DNA from: Ruminococcus sp. | GTDB lineage: Bacteria; Bacillota; Clostridia; Oscillospirales; Ruminococcaceae | Direction: 5' to 3' | NCBI GenBank assembly: GCA_017517145.1 | Contig: JAFXAJ010000116.1 | Coordinates: 1 to 37,506 of the forward strand | DNA: 37,506 bases | Part shown: positions 1-8,264 of the stretch, one piece after another | How positions within the stretch are numbered: the stretch's first letter is position 1 | Layout: every line of letters starts with the position of its first letter | The notes under the pieces: model-generated | Seen by the model: only the letters and a program-made list of their open reading frames with translations | Told to the model about the DNA's origin: nothing | The model's database searches: none | Program-made: the position numbers and the translations under genes

Positions 1-97
1 GTATCAGCAAAAGCTGCATCCCGTAATAGCCATCTTTTCTTTCAACGCAAAAATCAGAGTCATGCTTCCAGTGATAACCTGCTAATGAAATATACAT
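1..97 (-). CDS. N-terminus of a probable AraC-family regulator (partial)
   Basis: Only the first 32 codons are in the window; the gene runs off the left edge. The start ATG is at 97-95 on the minus strand, seven or so bases after an AGGAGG ribosome site. The peptide begins MYISLAGYHWKHDSDF and continues with a Tyr/Gly-rich stretch, which resembles the start of the cupin-like sensing domain of AraC-type regulators. That assignment is a guess from a short segment with no DNA-binding domain visible. It is divergent from the dockerin-bearing lyase, so it could regulate it, and it has its own consensus promoter. Confidence 0.5.
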   Translation of the reverse strand, partial: MYISLAGYHWKHDSDFCVERKDGYYGMQLLLI

Positions 98-167
98 AAT
101 TGCCTCCTTTTAATGAATATGTTATTTAAACGAGCTCCGAATCCCCTTTTTTCTCTGTGTTACTTTA

Positions 168-196
168 ATTATAACTTAATTTCCTGTGTTTGTCAA
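168..196 (-). promoter_or_regulatory. Sigma-A-type promoter of the left-edge gene
   Basis: On the minus strand TTGACA (196-191) is followed by 17 bases and TATAAT (173-168). It drives the partial gene starting at 97. The -35 and -10 both match the consensus exactly. Confidence 0.75.
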
Positions 197-240
197 CAAA
201 AAAATGATAAAATATATCATAAAAAAGTACAAAAACATCA

Positions 241-269
241 TTGCAATTTATGAACAAAAAATGTATAAT
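241..269 (+). promoter_or_regulatory. Sigma-A-type promoter of the rhamnogalacturonan lyase
   Basis: TTGCAA (241-246), 17 bases, TATAAT (264-269). It lies about 65 bases before the chosen start codon at 336 and is divergent from the promoter at 168-196, so the two genes share a short control region. Confidence 0.7.
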
Positions 270-335
270 ATATACAGAAAACATGAACGAAACGCTAAGG
301 AATTATATCAATTTTTATTTTGGGAGGTTTTTAAA

Positions 336-3068
336 ATGAAAAACAAATTTAAGCGCACAGCCGCTGCAGCTATGTCTGTTCTGACAGCTGCAACAAGCCT
401 GGTAATCCCTGCTGCTTCACAGTCTCTGACTGCTTCTGCTAAGTACGGTACAGGCAAGAACATCATGGAAAACCTTAACAGAGGTATTTCCGCTATCAAC
501 ACAGGAAACGGTATGCTCGTAAGCTGGAGATTCCTTGCTAACGATGCTGACGATGCTGAGTACAAGCTCTATCGCGGCAACGAGCTTATCTACACAAGTA
601 AATCCGGTCAGGCTACCTGCTACCTCGATAAGGGCGGCAGCAGCAGTGCAAAGTACAGAGTTGACTATCTTTCAGGCGGAAAGGTTGTAACATCTGAAAA
701 CTGCAGCCTCACTTCAAACAAGGATTACTTCGATATCCCCCTCAACATCCCTAAGGGTTCAGGATGCACATACAGTGCTAACGACTGTTCTGTTGGTGAC
801 GTTGACGGCGACGGTACATACGAAATCTTCGTTAAGTGGGATCCTTCAAACCAGAAGGATAACTCACAGGACGGTGATACAGGAAATGTTTACATCGACT
901 GCTATACACTTTCCGGAAAACAGCTCTGGAGAGTTGACCTTGGAAGAAACATCCGTGCAGGTGCTCACTACACTCAGTTCCTCGTTGCTGACTTTGACTG
1001 CGACGGTAAGGCTGAAATGACTTGTAAGACAGCTGACGGCACAAAGGACGGTACCGGCAAGGTTATCGGTGACGGTTCCAAGAATTACCGCAACAACAAG
1101 GGTTACGTCCTCAGCGGTCCTGAGTATTACACACTCTTTGAGGGTGCTACAGGTAAGGCACTTGATACTGTTGAATATGCTTTCCCCAGAGGCAAGGTAA
1201 GCGATTGGGGCGATAACTATGGTAACCGTGTTGACCGTTTCAATGGTGCTGTTGTATACCTTGACGGTCAGAAACCTTCCGCTGTTTCAAACAGAGGTTA
1301 CTACACAAGAATGACAGTTGTTGCTTATGATGTTGTTAACAAGAAGCTCGTTGAGCGTTGGAAGTACGACTCAGGCAATGACGCTAAGAAGGGCTACCAC
1401 AACGGTAACCACAACTGTATGCCTGCCGATGTTGACGGTGACGGCAAGCAGGAACTTTGCTTAGGTTCAACTTGTATTGACGACAACGGAAAGCTTCTCT
1501 GGTGTAACGGACAGGGACACGGTGACGCTATGCATCTCGGTGATTTCCTCCCCAACAGAAATGGTCTTGAACTTTGGATGTGCCACGAAGAAAAGCCTTG
1601 GGGCGTATCTCTTATAGACGCTAAAACAGGTAAGAATATCTTCCACAAGAACCACACAAAGGATACAGGCCGTGCTTGCTGCGGTAATATCTATTCCAAG
1701 AATCCCGGTGCTGAATTCTGGGGCGCTACAGGTAATGATATTTTCGACGGCACAGGTAAGACAATTTCCACAACTAAGCCTGCTCAGAACTTCATGATTT
1801 ACTGGGACGGCGACCTCGAGCGTGAAATTCTCGATGGTACAAAGATTGACGACTTTACAGATGGTGGCAAGCTTAACAGACTTCTGACAGCTGACGGATG
1901 TTCTGCTAACAACGGTTCAAAGAATAACCCCGGTCTTGCTGCTGATATTATGGGTGACTGGCGTGAAGAACTTGTTGTAAGAACAACAGACAGCAAATAC
2001 CTCAGAATTTATAACACAAAGCATACTACAAACGCTCGTATTACAACTCTTATGCACGATCCTCAGTATCGTGGTCAGGTAGCCGGCGAGCAGAACTGCT
2101 ACAACCAGCCTGCACACCCCAGCTTCTATCTCGGTTCTGATGAGAAGCTTCCTGAGAGACCTGCTGTAACAATCAAGGGTTCTTCAACAGCTCCTTCTCA
2201 GCCTTCTACAAATCCACCCGTTGAGCAGCCTACTGAGGCGCCCACACAGGCACCTACACAGGCTCCAACACAGGCACCCACAAATCCTCCTGTTCAGCAG
2301 GGTAAATACATCACTAATATAAGCGTTAAGGATGCTGATAATGCTGCTGATTGGAAGCTTACAACAGCTTCACAGGGCGGACTCGTATTTGGCGACAGAG
2401 ACTATACATATACTAAGTTCCCCGCACAGCTCAACGGTGCTGAGTCACTCCTCACAGCTTGCGATTCCAAGAATGCTAAGGGTGACCTTGCTGAATTCAC
2501 TGCAGGTGAAAAGACAGACGTTTATATCTTCCTCGATACAAGAGTTGAAGATGAAAACAATGTTCCTTCATGGATGGGCAGCTGGAAGAAGACTGACATG
2601 ACTGCTGAAACAAGCAATGAAGTTAAGTTCTCCGTATATGTAAGAACAGTTAATAAGGGCGATAAGATTACTCTTGGTAACAACAATATGACAGGCAACG
2701 TTGTAAACTACACTGTATTTGCAGCTGCTGCATCTGAACAGCCCACAACACAGCCACCAACTGAGGCACCTACACAGGCACCTACACAGGCTCCTACACA
2801 GGCTCCTACACAGGCTCCTACACAGGCTCCTCAGGGACAGGTTACTCTTTACGGCGACGCTAACTGTGACGGTATTGTAACAATCGCTGATGCTACTGCA
2901 ATTCTCCAGTTCCTCGGCAAGGCTGATACATTCCCCCTCACTGCACAGGGTCTGCTCAATGCTGACGTTTGCAACAACGGTGACGGTGTTCTTGCTTCTG
3001 ATGCTCTCGTAATTCAGAAGGTTGACGCTAAGATCTACAGTGCATCTCAGCTTCCCGTAAGAGAATAA
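336..3068 (+). CDS. Secreted rhamnogalacturonan lyase (PL11) with dockerin
   Basis: A 910-residue secreted enzyme expected to cleave rhamnogalacturonan I of pectin by beta-elimination. The start at 336 is chosen because GGGAGG lies 11 bases upstream and the protein then opens with a typical signal peptide (Lys/Arg start, hydrophobic 11-28, Ala-rich cleavage region near 35). An upstream in-frame ATG at 186 precedes the promoter and is rejected. Residues about 36-615 are the PL11 catalytic region, with repeated acidic DxDxDG-type loops (e.g. DVDGDG) typical of its beta-propeller. Residues 616-655 are a Pro/Thr/Gln linker, 656-798 a beta-rich module of unknown class, 802-832 a second APTQ linker, and 834-910 a type-I dockerin with two Ca-binding loops (DANCDG and DVCNNGDG). 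The dockerin implies attachment to a cohesin scaffold. Codon use is strongly biased, as in highly expressed genes. Confidence 0.93.
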   Translation: MKNKFKRTAAAAMSVLTAATSLVIPAASQSLTASAKYGTGKNIMENLNRGISAINTGNGMLVSWRFLANDADDAEYKLYRGNELIYTSKSGQATCYLDKGGSSSAKYRVDYLSGGKVVTSENCSLTSNKDYFDIPLNIPKGSGCTYSANDCSVGDVDGDGTYEIFVKWDPSNQKDNSQDGDTGNVYIDCYTLSGKQLWRVDLGRNIRAGAHYTQFLVADFDCDGKAEMTCKTADGTKDGTGKVIGDGSKNYRNNKGYVLSGPEYYTLFEGATGKALDTVEYAFPRGKVSDWGDNYGNRVDRFNGAVVYLDGQKPSAVSNRGYYTRMTVVAYDVVNKKLVERWKYDSGNDAKKGYHNGNHNCMPADVDGDGKQELCLGSTCIDDNGKLLWCNGQGHGDAMHLGDFLPNRNGLELWMCHEEKPWGVSLIDAKTGKNIFHKNHTKDTGRACCGNIYSKNPGAEFWGATGNDIFDGTGKTISTTKPAQNFMIYWDGDLEREILDGTKIDDFTDGGKLNRLLTADGCSANNGSKNNPGLAADIMGDWREELVVRTTDSKYLRIYNTKHTTNARITTLMHDPQYRGQVAGEQNCYNQPAHPSFYLGSDEKLPERPAVTIKGSSTAPSQPSTNPPVEQPTEAPTQAPTQAPTQAPTNPPVQQGKYITNISVKDADNAADWKLTTASQGGLVFGDRDYTYTKFPAQLNGAESLLTACDSKNAKGDLAEFTAGEKTDVYIFLDTRVEDENNVPSWMGSWKKTDMTAETSNEVKFSVYVRTVNKGDKITLGNNNMTGNVVNYTVFAAAASEQPTTQPPTEAPTQAPTQAPTQAPTQAPTQAPQGQVTLYGDANCDGIVTIADATAILQFLGKADTFPLTAQGLLNADVCNNGDGVLASDALVIQKVDAKIYSASQLPVRE
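2221..2285 (+). repeat. APTQ-coding tandem repeat, linker 1
   Basis: Imperfect 12-base repeats of the form CCTACACAGGCT encode Ala-Pro-Thr-Gln units between the catalytic domain and the following module. Confidence 0.85.
2759..2832 (+). repeat. APTQ-coding tandem repeat, linker 2
   Basis: About five to six 12-base units of CCTACACAGGCT encode APTQ before the dockerin. The units are nearly identical to those of linker 1, giving direct repeats about 500 bases apart in the same reading frame. Confidence 0.88.
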
Positions 3069-3100
3069 TTAAGCTGTTAATTTTCTCCCCATAAAATAGC

Positions 3101-3133
3101 AAACCGGCTTCGAGATTCGCTCGAAGCCGGTTT
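3101..3133. terminator. Bidirectional terminator between lyase and cyclase
   Basis: A perfect 14-base stem (3101-3114 with 3120-3133, core CCGGCTTCGAG) and a 5-base loop, followed by GTTTTATTT on the plus strand. It lies between two convergent genes and probably ends both. Confidence 0.88.
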
Positions 3134-3153
3134 GTTTTATTTGATAATTCAGA

Positions 3154-4800
3154 TTATATGAAATCCACTTCCTTTTTTATTATAACTTTATGCTCATACA
3201 TCGCCTTATCACTGCGGGCAACCAAGGCTTTTATGTCAGCTCCGCCAAGGTCAATCTTCGGGTCATAATGTGCTGTACCAACTGCCGCAGAAAAGGGGTA
3301 ACCTTTATAATCGAGAGCTTCTCTTGCGAATTCCACAGTCATTGCATCTGTAAAATCATTATCAGTTATGCACATAAATTCATCTCCGCCCACACGATAT
3401 ACTCTGCCTTTTTTTCCTACCACTCTGCGAAGAACAAACGCACAGCGTATAATTGCTTTGTCGCCGCTGTCATGACCATAATTGTCATTGATATACTTTA
3501 GGAAGTTAACATCACAAGCTGTGAGATAAATCTTCTTGCAGCGTTCAATATTTTTTTCAAGTTCAGCTATATCTTCTTCATAAGTATTGCGATTATATGC
3601 ACCTGTCATCGAGTCAATACAAGCGGTCATAAGAGCTTTTTTTGTTTCTCTGTTCTTTTTGATAATATATTTTATAAGAAAAGCTAAACTTACTAAAATC
3701 GCTGCAGCTGCAATACTCATTATTATCAGCCTTCGATTTTTTTGGGCTATTTCAGCAGTACTGTCAACAATTGATACATTATCTACACAATACGGAACAA
3801 AATCCATACTATCCTCATTTTCATCTGAACGAACATAGAAATAAACATCAGTAGCACTTTCAGGAAGAATATAATTCCCGGATATTTTAGACCATGTACC
3901 GTTCTGAATTTCTTTTGTTTTCAGCGGAGCATATATTTCTTCACCATCAAGGTTATACTGCAGCATAATCGAAAACAAGCGATTGGATTCCTTATTTTTA
4001 TCCATAAACATTACATAGGCTGAATACGTATAATTTGTATATGGTTCTACATTTCCTATTCTTACCATAGGAGCATTCCAGTTCTCCGTCTTGCCTGATA
4101 CATAAAGAGAATGGTCGCCGGAATAACTGAAATCGTCTGTAACACTCATTTCAACTACACCACGGGGAATCCAGCCTTCAAAGCCATCTTCAAAATCAAA
4201 GTCAAGTCTTGACTCATTTTCCTCATAGACAACTTCTATTTTTTCACCATAACCATAAACTGCCACATTATCAATACAAAAATCCTCAAGACCACTGACC
4301 GTCTCAAAATAAAAGCTGACATCTTCTGCATTTTCAGGTATCTGTGCAGTGCTTTCAAAAAGCATCCATTTATCATTGCCAACTGTCAGCGAAACCATAT
4401 TTACATAGGATTCATTCCCTGCTTCGTCAACAGTTTTAAGGGTCATCATAACATCTATAGCCTTTGCACTTTTACTTATGACATAAGCTCTGAAAAGGTA
4501 TTCTTCCCCCGGAAATACTGTATCCGTAATATTAAGTGCAGGACCGCTCCATGTTTCCTGACGATTCAGGGTACAAACGGAAGAAAATCCACTGTATGAT
4601 TTTTCACTTGTAATTGCTATTTCTGACCTATTGCCAAAGGAAGTCCATCCCTCAAATTCTCCGGATTCAAAGCCGTTATCAATAAGCGCTTTATATTCCT
4701 TAACTGCTTTTCCGCTGAAAGTGTAAAAGGACGCAGTAATCAAAGGAAATACCAACAACAAAATAATTGTTCTCTGAAGATAATACTTTAAATTTTTCAT
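3154..4800 (-). CDS. Membrane diguanylate cyclase with two CBM4/9/22-like sensor modules
   Basis: A 548-residue protein predicted to make c-di-GMP in response to an extracellular ligand. A hydrophobic signal or anchor (11-27) is followed by two similar beta-sandwich modules at about 39-183 and 198-346. Both have the layout of pfam CBM_4_9: an early FE-G-EGW, a central SG-SL strand, a basic residue followed by W-x-x-P (RQETWSGP at 80-87, KTENWNAP at 237-244), and a closing cIDNV strand. A transmembrane helix (357-381) leads to a GGDEF domain (about 394-545) with an intact GGDEF at 471-475 and the DVNFLKYINDNYGH substrate region. Start ATG 4800 has AAGGAGGGG just upstream. A paralogue with the same design lies at 20695-22368. 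That the modules bind carbohydrate is inference from fold-level similarity. Confidence 0.88.
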   Translation of the reverse strand: MKNLKYYLQRTIILLLVFPLITASFYTFSGKAVKEYKALIDNGFESGEFEGWTSFGNRSEIAITSEKSYSGFSSVCTLNRQETWSGPALNITDTVFPGEEYLFRAYVISKSAKAIDVMMTLKTVDEAGNESYVNMVSLTVGNDKWMLFESTAQIPENAEDVSFYFETVSGLEDFCIDNVAVYGYGEKIEVVYEENESRLDFDFEDGFEGWIPRGVVEMSVTDDFSYSGDHSLYVSGKTENWNAPMVRIGNVEPYTNYTYSAYVMFMDKNKESNRLFSIMLQYNLDGEEIYAPLKTKEIQNGTWSKISGNYILPESATDVYFYVRSDENEDSMDFVPYCVDNVSIVDSTAEIAQKNRRLIIMSIAAAAILVSLAFLIKYIIKKNRETKKALMTACIDSMTGAYNRNTYEEDIAELEKNIERCKKIYLTACDVNFLKYINDNYGHDSGDKAIIRCAFVLRRVVGKKGRVYRVGGDEFMCITDNDFTDAMTVEFAREALDYKGYPFSAAVGTAHYDPKIDLGGADIKALVARSDKAMYEHKVIIKKEVDFI

Positions 4801-4846
4801 AACGCCCCTCCTTAATAAATCATAGACATAATTTAATTATATATAT

Positions 4847-4852
4847 ATTATA
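4847..4852 (-). promoter_or_regulatory. Probable -10 box of the cyclase gene
   Basis: TATAAT on the minus strand (4852-4847) preceded by TGG, about 47 bases before the start codon. The -35 region 17 bases away (TAGAAA) is poor, so the promoter is weak or needs an activator. Confidence 0.45.
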
Positions 4853-4875
4853 CCATTTTTTTATAGTTTTTTCTA

Positions 4876-4995
4876 TTCATATATTACTTAAATATGCAAT
4901 CTTTCTTTTGTGCATTTTATACATATTATCGAGGAGTTTTTGATAAAAATTGAAGTATTAGTAGACGTTTGCAAATAATATACACTGCGTAATAC
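4876..4995. other. AT-rich intergenic stretch, nothing recognised
   Basis: Between the cyclase promoter and the ABC-F promoter. No open frame with a ribosome site, no strong hairpin and no repeat was seen in this part of the gap. Confidence 0.5.
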
Positions 4996-5024
4996 TTGCT
5001 TTTTTTCCAATTACATGATATAAT
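4996..5024 (+). promoter_or_regulatory. Sigma-A-type promoter of the ABC-F gene
   Basis: TTGCTT (4996-5001), 17 bases, TATAAT (5019-5024). Transcription should start near 5031, at the left edge of the inverted-repeat leader element. Confidence 0.75.
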
Positions 5025-5031
5025 ATATCTG

Positions 5032-5194
5032 ATATTGCTCCACCAACTAACTCTTGAAGAATTATATGAAGCTTGGGGAGCAAAAGTCAAGGAAGAAAGC
5101 CGAAAGAATACTGCCGTATTGTGAGGCTTTCTGACACAGAATTTTGCTCTCCATGCAAAATAGAAAATTCAAGAGTTAATTGAGGGAGCAATAT
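5032..5194 (+). repeat. Nested inverted-repeat leader element, copy 1
   Basis: A 163-base element matching 12966-13126 at about 94%. Its ends are inverted repeats of about 27 bases (5032-5058 and 5168-5194; core AACTCTTGAA / TTCAAGAGTT). Inside are further nested stems: GGGGAGCAAAA (5075-5085) with TTTTGCTCTCC (5142-5152), AGAAAGCC (5094-5101) with GGCTTTCT (5125-5132), and AATAC (5107-5111) with GTATT (5116-5120). The transcript would fold into one long interrupted hairpin. It fills the space between promoter and ribosome site of the ABC-F gene. It could be a regulatory leader or a MITE-like palindrome; no clear target duplication was seen. Confidence 0.85.
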
Positions 5195-5213
5195 ATTTTT
5201 AGGAGCAGATAAA

Positions 5214-6767
5214 ATGAGTATTCTTAATGTTGAACACGTAACCCACGGCTTTGGTGCACGCCAGATTCTGAACGACGCTTCATTCCGCCTCCTCAAAGGC
5301 GAACACGTTGGTCTTGTCGGTGCAAACGGTGAGGGAAAATCCACCTTCCTCAATATCATTATGGGTAAACTTATGCCTGATGAAGGAAAAATCGAATGGT
5401 GCAGACATATAACCACAGGTTATCTCGACCAGTACAGCACCCTTGAAAAAGGCAAGACCATACGTGACGTTCTCCGTGAAGCATTTAATCATCTTTCAGA
5501 ACTTGAAGCCGAAATGATGTCCATGTATGACAAAATGGCTGACTGTTCAGAGGACGAAATGAATGAGCTTATGGAGGAAGTCGGTGAAATACAGAGCATC
5601 CTCGACTACAGCGGTTACTATATCATTGACGCAAAAATTTCTGAATATGCCAACGGTCTCGGTCTTAACGAAATCGGTCTTGACAGGGATGTTTCAGAAC
5701 TTTCAGGCGGTCAGAGAGCGAAAGTGCTTCTCGCTAAGGTACTTCTTGAAAATCCCATGATTCTCATTCTCGATGAACCGACAAATTTCCTTGATGAAAA
5801 CCACATCGCATGGCTGACAAATTTCCTCCAGAATTATGAAAATGCCTTTATTCTTGTTTCCCATGACGTTCCTTTTATGAACAGCGTTATAAATGTAGTA
5901 TATCATGTGGAAAATGCCGTTATGACACGCTATACAGGTGATTATGATAACTTTGTACGTATGTATGAGCTTAAAAAACGACAGATTGAGCAGGCTTATG
6001 AAAAACAGCAGAAGGAAATCGCTGACCTCGAGGACTTTATCGCCAGAAACAAAGCAAGGGTTGCTACTACAAATATGGCGAAATCCAGACAGAAAAAGCT
6101 TGATAAAATGGATAAGATAACTCTTATGCGTGAAAAGCCAAAGCCTGTTTTTTCATTTAAAAAAGCACGTACCCCCGGTCGTGTGGTTATTGACTGCAAG
6201 GATATTGTTCTCGGATATGATGAGCCGCTCACAAAGCCTATTTCAATTCAGGTTGAAAATGGACAGAAAATCGCTATCCGTGGCGTTAACGGAATCGGTA
6301 AATCAACTCTGCTGAAATCTCTCCTCAAACTTATTCCCACACTCTCAGGTACTGTTGAGCATGACCAGTTTGTGGAATACGGATACTTTGAACAGGAGGA
6401 GGAAAGCACAGATAAAACATCCCTTGAAGTAATATGGAACGAATACCCCTCTATGACTAATGCGGAAGTCCGTGCAGCTCTCGCTCAGTGCGGTCTTACT
6501 ACGGAGCATATTACTTCTCAGATGCGTGTACTCTCAGGCGGAGAAAATGCCAAAGTAAGACTTTGCAGAATAATGCTCAGGGAAGTAAATCTTCTCGTCC
6601 TCGACGAGCCTACAAATCACCTCGATGTTGACGCTAAGGAATCCCTGAAAAAAGCTATAAATGACTACAAAGGAACTGTGCTTATTGTAAGCCATGAACC
6701 GGATTTCTATATGGATATTGTTGATACAGTATGGAATATTGAAGAATGGTCTACTAAAATTATATAA
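5214..6767 (+). CDS. ABC-F family ATPase (YkpA/YbiT-like)
   Basis: A 517-residue soluble protein with two ABC ATPase domains and no membrane segments. ABC-F proteins bind the ribosome and act in translation or antibiotic protection. Domain 1 has Walker A GANGEGKST (36-44), signature LSGGQ (163-167) and Walker B ILILDEPT (about 184-191). A charged helical linker follows (about 240-310; many Lys, Glu, Gln). Domain 2 has Walker A GVNGIGKST (about 357-365), signature LSGGE (about 440-444) and LLVLDEPTNHLD. Length and the LSGGQ/LSGGE pair fit the YbiT/YkpA group rather than a known resistance subgroup, but this was not tested. The start ATG 5214 follows AGGAGC. The leader element upstream suggests control after transcription start. 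Confidence 0.92.
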   Translation: MSILNVEHVTHGFGARQILNDASFRLLKGEHVGLVGANGEGKSTFLNIIMGKLMPDEGKIEWCRHITTGYLDQYSTLEKGKTIRDVLREAFNHLSELEAEMMSMYDKMADCSEDEMNELMEEVGEIQSILDYSGYYIIDAKISEYANGLGLNEIGLDRDVSELSGGQRAKVLLAKVLLENPMILILDEPTNFLDENHIAWLTNFLQNYENAFILVSHDVPFMNSVINVVYHVENAVMTRYTGDYDNFVRMYELKKRQIEQAYEKQQKEIADLEDFIARNKARVATTNMAKSRQKKLDKMDKITLMREKPKPVFSFKKARTPGRVVIDCKDIVLGYDEPLTKPISIQVENGQKIAIRGVNGIGKSTLLKSLLKLIPTLSGTVEHDQFVEYGYFEQEEESTDKTSLEVIWNEYPSMTNAEVRAALAQCGLTTEHITSQMRVLSGGENAKVRLCRIMLREVNLLVLDEPTNHLDVDAKESLKKAINDYKGTVLIVSHEPDFYMDIVDTVWNIEEWSTKII

Positions 6768-6784
6768 GAAAACTTCATAAGAAA

Positions 6785-6827
6785 TAAATCGGGATTCCAA
6801 GACAGCACCTTATGGAATCTCGATTTA
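6785..6827 (+). terminator. Long hairpin after the ABC-F gene, possible terminator
   Basis: A 15-base stem (6785-6799 with 6813-6827, core GGGATTCCA / TGGAATCTC, one G-U pair) with a 13-base loop, 18 bases after the stop codon. It has no proper T-run, so it may terminate weakly or protect the mRNA end. Confidence 0.5.
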
Positions 6828-6938
6828 CCGTATGGCAGATTTTGTAAACTTCACGATAAACAATATAATCAATTTGTAACTATCTTTCCCATCAAATTAC
6901 AATATATTTACATTTTCATCACTATCTCACATTTTATA

Positions 6939-6967
6939 TTGACTTTCAATATCATTTATGTTAATAT
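6939..6967 (+). promoter_or_regulatory. Promoter of the DUF4349 lipoprotein gene
   Basis: TTGACT (6939-6944), 17 bases, TAATAT (6962-6967), 38 bases before the start codon. Confidence 0.6.
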
Positions 6968-7004
6968 ATACTCAAAGAAAACCACCCCAGAAGGAGGAAT
7001 ATTC

Positions 7005-8027
7005 ATGTTAAACAAAAGAAAATTATTTATACCAATTATTCTCAGCTCGATGCTTCTCACAGCCTGCGGTTCGGGAACAACCAAAAACGAAGCAGCGGTT
7101 TCTGACCGTTCATCCTATGATACCAATTACGAATATGCCGAAGATATGCCGTCAGAGGAAATTGATCCCGAAAACATCAATTCTCCAGCCGATTCAGAAA
7201 AGGAAGTCAACACTTCAGACGAGATTATCCGCAAGGAAATGCTCGTTTACTCCTGCAATCTCATCGTTGACGTGCTTGATTTCGATACCGCCATAGATAA
7301 TTTCAGAAACAGCCTTGACACCTACGGCGCTTTCGTTGAAAACGAAAACTACAACGACGGTGGCTCTGCCAGCCGCTGGCTCTACGAGAATGAAGAAAGT
7401 TGGAAAACCTATAACGCTACCATCCGTGTTCCCAGCGAGGATTATGATGAATTCTGTGACTACGCTTCAAATCTCGGCGACCTCAGAAAAAAAGAAGCTT
7501 CTGTAGATAATCTCAGCACTGAATACTATGACCTTTCCACTACTCTTGAAATATACAAAGCAAAAGAAGCACGATATATTGAAATGCTTGCAACTCTTGA
7601 TGATTCAACTGCTATCGCCATTGAAAAGGAACTGACAGATATTCAGATTGAAATTTCCAGAATCATGACCCGCATGAATAAAATTCAGACCGATGTTGCT
7701 TATTCCTATGTTCACATTACAATAAACGAGGTAAAAGAATATGTCGAAGAACCCGAAATTGTAAAAACTGATACATTCGGTCAGCGCTTCAAAAAAACCG
7801 TCAAGGAATCAGTTTCCGGATTCCTCTCTGTAATGGAAACGCTCCTTTTCATTTTCATTTATCTGTTCCCTCATCTCCTTGTTATCGGACTGTTCACAGG
7901 AATTATTGTTGCTATCGTAAAAGCTGCAAATAAACGCAGAAAAGTAAAAATGCCTGCCGTTCCGATTCAGCCTCCTGTTGAAGATAATTCTGAAAATGAA
8001 GCCATAACAGAAAACACCGAAGAATAA
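7005..8027 (+). CDS. DUF4349 domain lipoprotein
   Basis: A 340-residue surface lipoprotein of unknown function. The start at 7005 follows AAGGAGGAA; the longer frame opening at 6939 begins inside the promoter and is rejected. A type-II signal peptide ends in a lipobox LTAC with Cys21. Residues about 80-255 match the DUF4349 layout: two mixed alpha/beta halves (YSCNLIVDVLD and YNATIRVPSEDYDEFCDY) around a long helical hairpin rich in Glu, Lys and Ile. A transmembrane helix follows near 280-305, then a basic stretch and an acidic tail. The protein is thus held by both lipid and helix. It is a single-gene unit with its own promoter and terminator. Confidence 0.85.
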   Translation: MLNKRKLFIPIILSSMLLTACGSGTTKNEAAVSDRSSYDTNYEYAEDMPSEEIDPENINSPADSEKEVNTSDEIIRKEMLVYSCNLIVDVLDFDTAIDNFRNSLDTYGAFVENENYNDGGSASRWLYENEESWKTYNATIRVPSEDYDEFCDYASNLGDLRKKEASVDNLSTEYYDLSTTLEIYKAKEARYIEMLATLDDSTAIAIEKELTDIQIEISRIMTRMNKIQTDVAYSYVHITINEVKEYVEEPEIVKTDTFGQRFKKTVKESVSGFLSVMETLLFIFIYLFPHLLVIGLFTGIIVAIVKAANKRRKVKMPAVPIQPPVEDNSENEAITENTEE

Positions 8028-8064
8028 CAAAAAGCTGTGCGGAATTAATCCGTACAGCTTTTTG
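8028..8064 (+). terminator. Terminator after the DUF4349 gene
   Basis: A 16-base stem (8028-8043 with 8049-8064, core AAAGCTGTGCGGA, one G-U pair) with a 5-base loop, overlapping the stop codon at the left and ending in a T-run. Confidence 0.88.
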
Positions 8065-8177
8065 TTTATATTGCTAAGCATATATTTACACTTTCATTCT
8101 TATTGTTAATATTATACTAAAACAAATCATTTGATTCAGCTTTTTTAACAAAATTATTCTTATTCATAAAGATATAC

Positions 8178-8206
8178 TTGTATTTTTATGCATAAAATGT
8201 TATAAT
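8178..8206 (+). promoter_or_regulatory. Promoter of the frameshifted small gene
   Basis: TTGTAT (8178-8183), 17 bases, TATAAT (8201-8206). It may also serve the membrane protein gene at 8515, as no terminator is seen between. Confidence 0.6.
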
Positions 8207-8264
8207 GATTATAGAATAGTTATTCTTTATAAAGATTTTTTTATTTTAAGAAAGGAATTGTAGT

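Noticed and set aside
2759-2832. Short tandem repeats as a CRISPR array
   Set aside because: Units are 12 bases without spacers and encode a Pro/Thr linker in frame.
5032-5194. Insertion sequence remnant
   Set aside because: No transposase fragment is encoded and no clear target duplication is seen; a non-autonomous palindrome remains possible and is discussed as a finding.
5087-5416. Minus-strand frame over the leader element and ABC-F start
   Set aside because: It exists only because the element is open on the reverse strand and has no ribosome site; the same false peptide appears in the second copy at 12923-13138.
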